Below, piece by piece: positions 55,367 through 63,256 of a DNA stretch of 64,000 nt; position 1 is the stretch's first letter, and each line of letters opens with the position of its first letter. The position numbers and the translations under genes are program-made. The notes beneath the pieces are model-generated. The model was not told the origin of the DNA. It worked only from the letters and a program-made list of their open reading frames with translations, and ran no database searches. Source of the stretch: Hyphomicrobium_A sp963782555 (GTDB lineage Bacteria > Pseudomonadota > Alphaproteobacteria > Rhizobiales > Hyphomicrobiaceae); NCBI GenBank assembly GCA_963782555.1, contig CAWAKB010000005.1, forward strand, positions 124,001 through 188,000, in the 5' to 3' direction.

Positions 55367-55609
55367 CCTGTCTCTCTTTGGCGCTGCGGGAGCCGCGATT
55401 TTGCTTGTGAGCCCGGCCTCGTGCTTCTATAGCGCGGGCGGTGGCGGAGCAACGCCGCGCGCATGGCGACGCCTCCCCGGGGGACCTGTTGCAAAGCAGC
55501 CGGGCAGCACTATAGTCACGGCGTTTTTCAGGCAGGGCAGGCGCCAGACAGCTGCGTGCGCGCAGACTTCGACCCCCTGTTGCTCATCATCCGCAAAGGG
55601 ACGGAAGAC

Positions 55610-55936
55610 ATGTTCATCTCGCCAGCCTACGCCCAGATGGGTGGTGCCAGCGACCCATTCACCGGGCTGGCGATCCCCTTGCTGGTGATGGTCCTGATTT
55701 TCTATTTTCTCGTCATCCGGCCGCAGCAGCAACGTGCCAAGTCGCATCGGGAGCTCGTCGACAAGGTGCGCCGCGGCGATACCGTCATCACTTCGGGCGG
55801 TTTCATCGGCAAGGTGACGAAGGCTGCCGACAACTCCGACGAGATCGAGGTTGAGCTTTCCGACGCCATGCGCGTGCGCGTGCTGAAATCGACGCTGATG
55901 GACGTGCGGGCCAGAGGCGAGCCCGTCAAGGAATAA
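55610..55936 (+). CDS. yajC: Preprotein translocase subunit YajC
   Basis: A 108-residue small membrane protein with one helix (LAIPLLVMVLIFYFLVIRPQQ) and a cytosolic part with GDTVITSGGFIGKVTK. It associates with SecDF in the Sec holo-translocon. GGAAG lies before the ATG at 55610. It starts the yajC-secD-secF cluster. Confidence 0.95.
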   Translation: MFISPAYAQMGGASDPFTGLAIPLLVMVLIFYFLVIRPQQQRAKSHRELVDKVRRGDTVITSGGFIGKVTKAADNSDEIEVELSDAMRVRVLKSTLMDVRARGEPVKE

Positions 55937-55983
55937 AGCCACACTGCGCCTGGTGCGCTAGGGACAGAGAGAAGCTTGCCGCG

Positions 55984-57600
55984 ATGCTGCACTTCGAACG
56001 CTGGAAAATCATTGCGATCGTGCTGGTGTGCCTGGCCGGCATCATCTTCGCCATGCCCAACCTGTTCTCCAAGCAGACGGTCGCGGGGTGGCCGTCGTGG
56101 ATGCCGCATAGCCAGCTCTCGCTCGGCCTTGACCTGCGCGGCGGCGCCCATCTCCTGCTCGCCATGGACACCAAGGAGCTGGACAAGGACTGGCTTGTCA
56201 CGCTGCGCGACGATACCCGCAAGCAGCTGCGCGATGCGAAGGTCGGGTTCAGCGGGCTCGGCATCGTGGGCGATGCGGTGCAGGTGCACATCGCCAAGCC
56301 CCAGGACGTGGACAAGGCCTACGATGCGCTGAAGAAGCTCATTGAGCCGCTCGGCAACGCGATCCTCGGTTCCAGCGGCTACAACATCCAGGTGGAGAAG
56401 GTCGGCTCCGACACGATTACGTTGCGCCCGACGGAGCAGGGGATGCAGCAACGCGTGACCAATGCCGCGAGCGCCTCCGTCGAGACCGTTCGCCGGCGCG
56501 TCGACAGCTTGGGCAACATCGAGCCCAGCATCGTGCGCCAGGGTCAGGACCGCATCCTGGTGCAGGTGCCGGGCTTCGACGACACGCGCAAGCTCAAGGC
56601 CCTGATCGGCCAGACCGCCAAGCTCACGTTCCACGCCGTGAATCCCACGATGACGGCGGAAGAGGCAAAGAATACGCGCGTGCCGCTAGGCTATAAGATC
56701 TACCCGGCCGATGAGAGCGACCGCGGGACGGGATCGTATCTGCTGCAGGAGGCCCCGGTGGTCTCCGGCGAGGACTTGGTCGACGCGCAGCCGGGCTTTG
56801 ATTCTCGCACCAACGAGCCGATCATCTCCTTCCGCTTCAACCAATCGGGCGCGCGCAAATTCGGCCGCTTCACCAAGGACCACGTCGGCTTGCCATTCGC
56901 CATCGTGCTCGACAACAAGGTGCTGTCGGCGCCGGTCATTCGCGAGCCCATTCTGGGCGGCTCGGGGCAAATCTCCGGAAACTTCACGGTCGAGTCGGCC
57001 AACAACCTGGCAGTTCAGCTACGCTCGGGCGCACTGCCGACCAAGCTGACGATCGTCGAGGAGCGCACCGTAGGCCCTTCGCTCGGCGCCAACTCCATTG
57101 ATGCGGGCGAGACGGCGTGCCTGATCGGCACGGTGGCGGTTGCCGGCTTCATGATCTTCGCCTATGGGCTGTTTGGCCTCTTTGCGGTCATCGCAGTGAT
57201 GATCAACCTCACGCTGATCGTAGCGGTGATGTCGATCATCGGCTCGACGCTGACGCTCCCCGGCATTGCGGGCCTCGTGCTCACGGTCGGCATGGCGGTC
57301 GACGCCAACGTGCTGATCTACGAGCGCATCCGCGAGGAGCTGAGGACCGGCAAGACGCCCATCTCCGCCATCGACAGCGGCTTCTCCAAGGCCTTCGGCA
57401 CGATCATCGACTCCAACCTCACCACGTTGATCGCCGGCCTGGTGATGTTCTGGCTCGGATCGGGGCCGGTGCGCGGCTTCGCCGTCACGCTGTCGCTCGG
57501 CATCATCGCCACCGTTTTCACCGCCTTCACGGTCACACGCCTTCTGGTGGCACTTTGGGTCGCCGCGCAGAAGACGAGAAAAATCCCGGCGCCGCTCTAA
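55984..57600 (+). CDS. secD: Protein translocase subunit SecD
   Basis: A 538-residue membrane protein that uses the proton gradient to help proteins leave the Sec channel. The first helix is IAIVLVCLAGIIFAM, then LGLDLRGGAHLLL, the periplasmic domains, and five C-terminal helices with GMAVDANVLIYERIREELR. The length is shorter than E. coli SecD but usual for alphaproteobacteria. Confidence 0.96.
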   Translation: MLHFERWKIIAIVLVCLAGIIFAMPNLFSKQTVAGWPSWMPHSQLSLGLDLRGGAHLLLAMDTKELDKDWLVTLRDDTRKQLRDAKVGFSGLGIVGDAVQVHIAKPQDVDKAYDALKKLIEPLGNAILGSSGYNIQVEKVGSDTITLRPTEQGMQQRVTNAASASVETVRRRVDSLGNIEPSIVRQGQDRILVQVPGFDDTRKLKALIGQTAKLTFHAVNPTMTAEEAKNTRVPLGYKIYPADESDRGTGSYLLQEAPVVSGEDLVDAQPGFDSRTNEPIISFRFNQSGARKFGRFTKDHVGLPFAIVLDNKVLSAPVIREPILGGSGQISGNFTVESANNLAVQLRSGALPTKLTIVEERTVGPSLGANSIDAGETACLIGTVAVAGFMIFAYGLFGLFAVIAVMINLTLIVAVMSIIGSTLTLPGIAGLVLTVGMAVDANVLIYERIREELRTGKTPISAIDSGFSKAFGTIIDSNLTTLIAGLVMFWLGSGPVRGFAVTLSLGIIATVFTAFTVTRLLVALWVAAQKTRKIPAPL

Positions 57601-57618
57601 GGAGACAGGAAGCGCACC

Positions 57619-58560
57619 ATGTTCAAAGGCGTCGATTTCTTCCCGCACGACACCAAGATTCCGGTGATGCAGTTGCGCCGCTACTGCGTCACCATCTCGT
57701 GGGTGGCCGCGATCATCGCAGTTGCGCTCATCTTCACCAAGGGGCTCAACTTCGGCATCGACTTCAAGGGTGGTGCGCTGTTCGAGATCCAGAGCCAGAC
57801 GGGGCCGGTTGACATAGCGAGCCTTCGCTCCAAGCTCGGCGCTCTCAACCTCGGCGACGTGCAGATTCAGGGCCTCGACAAGCCGACAGAGGCGCTCATC
57901 CGCGTCGAGCAGCAGGAGGGCGGCGAGAAGGTTCAGCAGGAAGCCGCCGACAAGGTTCAAAAGGCGCTCGGCAGCGATATCAAGATCCGCCGTGCCGAGG
58001 TGGTGGGGCCGGCCGTGTCGGGCGAGTTGAAGCAGGCAGGCATCATCGCCGTGTCGTTGGCGATCGTCGGCATCCTGCTTTACATCTGGTTCCGCTTCGA
58101 ATGGCAGTTCGGCGTGGCGGCAATCCTCGCGCTCGTCCACGACATCCTCATAACCATCGGCGTGTTCAGCCTATTGGGCTTCGAGTTCGGACTGACCGAG
58201 GTGGCGGCCCTGCTGACGCTCGCCGGCTACTCCATCAACGATACCGTCGTGGTGTTCGACCGTATCCGCGAGAACCTGCGCCGCTACAAGAAGATGCCGC
58301 TGATCGAGCTTCTCAACCTGTCGATCAACGAGACGCTGTCGCGCACCGTGCTGACGGCCTCGACGACCTTCCTTGCCGTGCTTGCGCTCTACGTCTTCGG
58401 CACCGAGGTCATCCGCGGGTTCTCCTTCGCCATGCTGTTTGGTATCCTCATCGGCACCTGGTCGTCGATCTTCGTCGCCTCGCCCTTCCTGTTGTGGATC
58501 GGGGTCAAGCGCGACTGGACCAGTGCCGTGAAGGCCAATCCGGCGGCCGGCAAGGCCTGA
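57619..58560 (+). CDS. secF: Protein translocase subunit SecF
   Basis: A 313-residue partner of SecD. FGIDFKGGALFEIQSQTGPV marks the periplasmic entry. Helices 2-6 include LTLAGYSINDTVVVFDRIRE, the conserved SecF signature. It begins 18 bases after secD and is cotranscribed. Confidence 0.96.
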   Translation: MFKGVDFFPHDTKIPVMQLRRYCVTISWVAAIIAVALIFTKGLNFGIDFKGGALFEIQSQTGPVDIASLRSKLGALNLGDVQIQGLDKPTEALIRVEQQEGGEKVQQEAADKVQKALGSDIKIRRAEVVGPAVSGELKQAGIIAVSLAIVGILLYIWFRFEWQFGVAAILALVHDILITIGVFSLLGFEFGLTEVAALLTLAGYSINDTVVVFDRIRENLRRYKKMPLIELLNLSINETLSRTVLTASTTFLAVLALYVFGTEVIRGFSFAMLFGILIGTWSSIFVASPFLLWIGVKRDWTSAVKANPAAGKA

Positions 58561-58595
58561 GGCCGGTCTCGGCCAAATCTCGGAAAGGGTGCTCC

Positions 58596-58973
58596 ATGCG
58601 CCCGGCGTCCGCCCATTACCCGGTCCGCGCGCCCATCGATGCCTATGGCAACGGTGGCTTCCGCTTCGCCGACATGAGCCACCGGGGCTCGCTCCTCATA
58701 GTGCCGAGCGGCATCTACGGCTGGGATGCTTCAAGCTTGGAAGACGTGACGCCCGAGGAGTGTGCAGTATTCCTGCACGAGATGGCCCCGCCCGGCGTGG
58801 TGCTGCTCGGCACCGGCCCAACGCACCTGATGCCGTCTGAGCTCGTGCGCCGGCTCTTTGCCGAAGCCAACCTGGGGCTCGAGATCATGACGACGGGGGC
58901 CGCCTGCCGCACTTACAACGTGCTGTTGGCCGAGGGCCGCGACGTCGGCGCGGCGCTGTTGGCGGTCGACTGA
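58596..58973 (+). CDS. Mth938-like domain protein (NDUFAF3 homologue)
   Basis: A 125-residue soluble protein of the DUF498/Mth938 type: GNGGFRFADMSHRGSLLIVP, then PPGVVLLGTGPTHLMPSELV and EIMTTGAACRTYNVLLAEGR. Its human relative NDUFAF3 is a complex I assembly factor, and a gene next to secDF is known in bacteria. The direct bacterial function is not established. GGAAAGGG lies before the ATG. Confidence 0.85.
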   Translation: MRPASAHYPVRAPIDAYGNGGFRFADMSHRGSLLIVPSGIYGWDASSLEDVTPEECAVFLHEMAPPGVVLLGTGPTHLMPSELVRRLFAEANLGLEIMTTGAACRTYNVLLAEGRDVGAALLAVD

Positions 58974-58986
58974 GTGCGGGAGGCCG

Positions 58987-59796
58987 ATGAGCGGGCGAAA
59001 CGGTGGCGATCCTTCGAGCGAGGCCGTCGTGTGGGAAACCGCCCGCGCAAGCGACCGCGACCGCTACCTTGCGGCGCTGCTGGCGCCGCGCCACGCGCGT
59101 GCGGACCTGATTGCGCTCGCGGCCTTCCTGGGCGAGGTGGCGCGCATTCCCGACGCGGTCAACGAGCCGATGATGGGAGAGATCCGCCTGCAATGGTGGC
59201 GGGACGCACTCGAGGGTGCCGACGCGAGGACGGGAAGCCCCGTTGCCGATGCGATCCAGGTGACGATCGCGCGCCGCGCCCTGCCGCGCGAGACGTTCTT
59301 TACCTTCCTGGAGGCGAACGCACGCGCTCTTACGCAGGTCTCTGCAACCGAAGACGAGCTCAAGGTCCACCTCGATGAGACGGACGGCGCCACATTCCGT
59401 CTGGCCGCGCGCATTCTTGGGGTGGAGGCGGGGAGTGCCGCCAATGAGCTTCTAAGGGCCGCAGGCCAGGCCTATGGCCGCGTCCGCGTCTTGCGGGACC
59501 TGCCTGCGTCCCTGGCAAAAGGCCGCAGCCTGCTGCCTGCACAGGACGTGGCCGATTGGGCCGCCGCTGTGCAGCCCGCCCTCCGGGCGGCCAGAGCAGG
59601 GCTTGACGAGGTCCGCCGCCTCGCTCCCGCCGCGCCGGCTGCCGTTCTGCCAGCAATCCTGCCGGTCGCCCTCGTGGAGCCCTATTTGACCGCTTTGGAG
59701 GGGCTCGGTTCCGACGTCGCCAGAGAGAAGGCGGACATCAATCCGTTGACGCGCGTGTGGCGTCTCTGGGGGGCAAGCGCGCGTGGGCGTGTCTGA
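58987..59796 (+). CDS. Squalene/phytoene synthase family protein (NDUFAF6-like)
   Basis: A 269-residue helical protein of the SQS/PSY family: DRYLAALLAPRHARADLIAL, EPMMGEIRLQWWRDALEG, and RVRVLRDLPASLAKGRSLLP. The Asp-rich DXXXD metal motifs of true synthases are not clear, so it may have lost synthase activity, like NDUFAF6 which helps complex I assembly. It starts 13 bases after the Mth938-like gene, so the two assembly-factor homologues form a unit after secF. Confidence 0.82.
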   Translation: MSGRNGGDPSSEAVVWETARASDRDRYLAALLAPRHARADLIALAAFLGEVARIPDAVNEPMMGEIRLQWWRDALEGADARTGSPVADAIQVTIARRALPRETFFTFLEANARALTQVSATEDELKVHLDETDGATFRLAARILGVEAGSAANELLRAAGQAYGRVRVLRDLPASLAKGRSLLPAQDVADWAAAVQPALRAARAGLDEVRRLAPAAPAAVLPAILPVALVEPYLTALEGLGSDVAREKADINPLTRVWRLWGASARGRV

Positions 59797-59828
59797 AGCC
59801 TCGTACCGCGCCAAGCAGAGGGTGAGGC

Positions 59829-61796
59829 ATGGTCCGATCGAGCGGGCGGCTTCTGGCGCTGGGTGCGCTCTGCTGCGCGCTATCGTCGTCCGCTTTGAGC
59901 CAGGGGACGCCGCTGCCTGTGCCGCACATCTCGTGGCACGTCGAGAACTCGTTCCGCTTCTTCACCGATGCGGCCGATACGGAGGTGCACCGCGCCACCT
60001 ATCTCGCGCTGCCGCCCGAGGCAAGGCTGCAGCGGCCGGTGCTCGCCGCCGAGCAGGCGCTGAGCCGCCGGCACGACGAGGGCTGGGCGGCAACGATGTT
60101 TCGCAACACCTGCTGGGACGTGCATACGAACCGGTTCACGTGTCCCGACGGCGGCGACTACATCAATCCGCGGTCGCATCGCGTGATTGCGCGCATCGAC
60201 AATGTCGACGAGGCTGAGCGGCTCGACTGCACTTGGCTCACGGCCCCGCGTGGGGGCAGCGTCCCCAGGGGAAAGGTGGTCACGCAGCCTTGCAGCGAGC
60301 CCGTGCGGTTCGACGTTCCCTACCCGGACGGTGCCACCGTCGAGGTGGAGGTAGGTGGGCGCGAGATTGCGCGCGAGGACATCCGCGTGCGCGACCTGCT
60401 GATCGTCGGCATGGGTGACAGCTTCGCTTCGGGTGAAGGCAATCCCGACGTTCCCGTGCGCTTCTCGCGCGAGCGTTCGGCAAGCTACGGCAAGCGCTCT
60501 GGCAAGTACAACTTGAGCGGCTATCCCGCGCGCATCGGCGCTTGGAAGCAGATCGGCGACAAGGCGTTCATCGAGGAGAACCCGCGCTGGAGCGACCAGG
60601 CCTGCCACCGATCGCTTTATTCCTACCAATTGCGTGCCGCACTAGAGCTCGGCATCGAGGATCCGCACCGTGCGGTGACCTACGTCGGGGTCGCCTGCTC
60701 GGGGGCGGAGGTCACCTTCGGCCTGTTCCTGCGCTACACGGGCAACGAATGGGTGCCAAATCCGCCTGACTTGTCGCAGATCTCCGCCATCGCATCGGCG
60801 CAGTGCGGCGACCACGAGGCCCCGCTGCAGGATTTGCCCGAGGCCTACCACATGGACGGCGCCATTCCCGAGCTCAAGGGCGGCCTCGTCTTGCGCAAGT
60901 GCGATCCACTCAATGCGCGCAAGATCGACCTGGTGTTTCTGTCGGTGGGCGGCAACGACGTAGGCTTCTCGCGGCTCGTGGCGAATGCGGTGCTGGCCGA
61001 TCAGTCGCTGTTGCGCAAGCTCGGTGGTTGGATCGGGCAGGTGCACGGTCTCAACGAGGCGAACTCGCAGCTCGATGCGCTCATTCTCCGCTACAAGTCG
61101 TTGAACAGAGCCTTCCATTACATCCTGCACATTCCGTGGGAGGAGGCCGACCGCGTGGTCCTAACGGCCTATCCCGGGCTTGCGCTGTTGGGCGACGGCA
61201 GCGAGGTGTGCCCCGACGGGCGCGCCGGGATGGAGGTTCTCTCCGACTTCAAGATGAGCGAGGCGAAGGCGAGGGTCGGCACCTGGATCGCCGACAAGCT
61301 CAATCGTGCCATGGAGGACGCCGCCAAGCAGTACCGGTGGACGTTCGTCGAGAGCCACCTGCGCGAGTTCATCGGGCGCGGCATCTGTGCCGGCACCACC
61401 TACGACGGCGCCGATATCGCAGACGACCTGCGCCTGCCGCGCAAGACCAAGGCCGGATGGCGCCCTTACAACCCCGCCGACTACAAGGCGTACGCGTCGC
61501 GCCAGCGCTGGTTTCGTACGCCGAACGACGCGTTCATGACGGCGAACTTCCACGTCGCCGCTTCAGTCCTGCAGAAGGTTTTGAAGCTCAATGCGCTGTC
61601 GTGGTTCCAGCTGGTTCTGGCCGCGACTTACTCTGGTGCCTTTCACCCGACCGCAGAGGGACAGGCCGCGATGGCCGATGCCGTCGTGTTCAAGGCACGC
61701 GACGTGCTGAAGGAATATGGGCAGGGCCCTGACGCGGCGCCGGAGCGCGTGCGCGTTGACATACCCTCGCGCGCAGCCGTGCGCGCGCTTGAGTAG
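59829..61796 (+). CDS. Large secreted SGNH/GDSL-like protein
   Basis: A 655-residue protein with a signal peptide (LLALGALCCALSSSALSQG). About 195 residues of unknown fold precede the hydrolase blocks: LIVGMGDSFASGEGNPD (block I, nucleophile Ser), VGVACSGAE, FLSVGGNDVGFSR (block III), and AFHPTAEGQAAMA (block V). Block V has Gly where the catalytic Asp would be, three residues before His. Substrate unknown. It begins 32 bases after the NDUFAF6-like gene. Confidence 0.82.
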   Translation: MVRSSGRLLALGALCCALSSSALSQGTPLPVPHISWHVENSFRFFTDAADTEVHRATYLALPPEARLQRPVLAAEQALSRRHDEGWAATMFRNTCWDVHTNRFTCPDGGDYINPRSHRVIARIDNVDEAERLDCTWLTAPRGGSVPRGKVVTQPCSEPVRFDVPYPDGATVEVEVGGREIAREDIRVRDLLIVGMGDSFASGEGNPDVPVRFSRERSASYGKRSGKYNLSGYPARIGAWKQIGDKAFIEENPRWSDQACHRSLYSYQLRAALELGIEDPHRAVTYVGVACSGAEVTFGLFLRYTGNEWVPNPPDLSQISAIASAQCGDHEAPLQDLPEAYHMDGAIPELKGGLVLRKCDPLNARKIDLVFLSVGGNDVGFSRLVANAVLADQSLLRKLGGWIGQVHGLNEANSQLDALILRYKSLNRAFHYILHIPWEEADRVVLTAYPGLALLGDGSEVCPDGRAGMEVLSDFKMSEAKARVGTWIADKLNRAMEDAAKQYRWTFVESHLREFIGRGICAGTTYDGADIADDLRLPRKTKAGWRPYNPADYKAYASRQRWFRTPNDAFMTANFHVAASVLQKVLKLNALSWFQLVLAATYSGAFHPTAEGQAAMADAVVFKARDVLKEYGQGPDAAPERVRVDIPSRAAVRALE

Positions 61797-61839
61797 CGTA
61801 GGCCGTCGTGACATCGTAAGACCAGTTCGCTTGCAACCG

Positions 61840-61853
61840 TTGACACAAGTCAA
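61840..61853. promoter_or_regulatory. CRP/FNR-type site TTGACACAAGTCAA upstream of sqr
   Basis: A perfect 5-4-5 dyad like the FNR/FixK consensus TTGAT-N4-ATCAA with C/G in the inner position. A TACAAA at 61876-61881 would put +1 near 61889, so the dyad sits near -42, the position for class II activation. It suggests oxygen- or redox-dependent control of the sulfide oxidase. Confidence 0.5.
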
Positions 61854-61953
61854 GGTCGCAGTGCCAGGGCGATGCTACAAATTTGATGTTGGGCCGCGCG
61901 CCATGCATTCGGTGACAAGTGGGGCCGCCCGATTTAAATAGGGGACATTGGCC

Positions 61954-63234
61954 ATGGCACACGTCGTCGTACTCGGCGCCGGCATTGGCGGCATTTCGAT
62001 GACCTATGAGCTGCGCGCAGCCCTTGGAAAGGCGCACCGCATTACGCTCATCAACGACACGCCGCACTTTCAATTCACCCCTTCGAACCCTTGGGTTGGC
62101 GTCGGCTGGCGCACCAAGAAGGATATCGTCGTTGAACTCGCGCCTTTGATGGCGAAGTTCCGCGTCGATTTCATCGAGCAGGCGGTCGAGCACCTGCACC
62201 CAGCGGAGAACCGCCTGGAGCTGCGGGACGGCCGCTCCGTCGACTACGACTATCTCGTGATCGCGACCGGCCCTGAGCTCGCTTTCGACGAGGTGCCGGG
62301 GCTAGGCCCGAACGGGCATACGCAATCGGTCTGCACCGCGGATCATGCGGCCAAGGCGCATGTCGCCTGGGAGGCGTTTTGCAAGGATCCGGGCCCGATC
62401 GTCGTTGGTGCAGTGCAGGGCGCCTCCTGCTACGGCCCGGCCTACGAGTACGCCATGATCATGGACAAGGAGCTGCGTGCGCGCCGCATCCGCGATCGCG
62501 TACCGATGACCTTTGTCACGGCCGAGCCTTATATCGGACACTTGGGCCTGGGCGGTGTCGGCGACACCAAGGGGCTGCTCGAGCACGAGCTGCGCCAGCG
62601 CAGCATTCGCTGGATCACCAATGCCAAGGTCGATCGCGTCGAGGCGGAGAAGCTCACCGTGAGCGAGGTCGGCGAGGATGGCGCGCAGAAGAGGACGCAA
62701 GAGCTGCCGTTCAAGTACGCGATGATGCTGCCCGCGTTTCGCGGGATCGCGGCGCTGCGTGGGCTTGAGGGCCTGGTCAATCCGCGCGGCTTTGTGATCG
62801 TCGACAAGCACCAGCGCAATCCCAAGTTTCCCAATATCTTCTCCGTCGGTGTGGCGATCGCTATTCCGCCAGTGGAGCAGACGCCGGTTCCGACCGGAGT
62901 GCCGAAGACCGGCTACATGATCGAGAGCATGGTGACGGCGGCAGTACGCAACATCGCAGCTCTTCTGGCCGGCAAGGAGCCCGCAAGCGAGCCGACCTGG
63001 AATGCGCTGTGTCTCGCCGACTTCGGCGACCGCGGCGTTGCCTTCGTTGCTAAGCCCCAGATCCCGCCGCGCAACGTCAACTGGGCTGGAGAGGGCAAGT
63101 GGGTGCATTTGGGCAAGATCGCCTTCGAGAAGTACTTCCTCGGCAAAGTGCGCTCTGGCGTCAGTGAGCCCTACTACGAGAAAGCGTTCATGCGCTTGAT
63201 CGACATGCACAAGGTGAAGGTGCCGGCGGCGTGA
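61954..63234 (+). CDS. sqr: Sulfide:quinone oxidoreductase, type I-like
   Basis: A 426-residue FAD enzyme that oxidises sulfide and passes electrons to quinone at the membrane. The dinucleotide fold is VVVLGAGIGGISMTYEL. The three redox cysteines are Cys127 (QSVCTAD), Cys159 (GASCYGP) and Cys353 (NALCLAD), matching the 128/160/356 layout of characterised SQR. FTPSNPWVGVGWR and KTGYMIESM are conserved. The ATG at 61954 follows GGGGACA. It gives the organism a way to detoxify or use sulfide. Confidence 0.92.
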   Translation: MAHVVVLGAGIGGISMTYELRAALGKAHRITLINDTPHFQFTPSNPWVGVGWRTKKDIVVELAPLMAKFRVDFIEQAVEHLHPAENRLELRDGRSVDYDYLVIATGPELAFDEVPGLGPNGHTQSVCTADHAAKAHVAWEAFCKDPGPIVVGAVQGASCYGPAYEYAMIMDKELRARRIRDRVPMTFVTAEPYIGHLGLGGVGDTKGLLEHELRQRSIRWITNAKVDRVEAEKLTVSEVGEDGAQKRTQELPFKYAMMLPAFRGIAALRGLEGLVNPRGFVIVDKHQRNPKFPNIFSVGVAIAIPPVEQTPVPTGVPKTGYMIESMVTAAVRNIAALLAGKEPASEPTWNALCLADFGDRGVAFVAKPQIPPRNVNWAGEGKWVHLGKIAFEKYFLGKVRSGVSEPYYEKAFMRLIDMHKVKVPAA

Positions 63235-63256
63235 GGAGGGGCGCGGCGGAAGCGGT

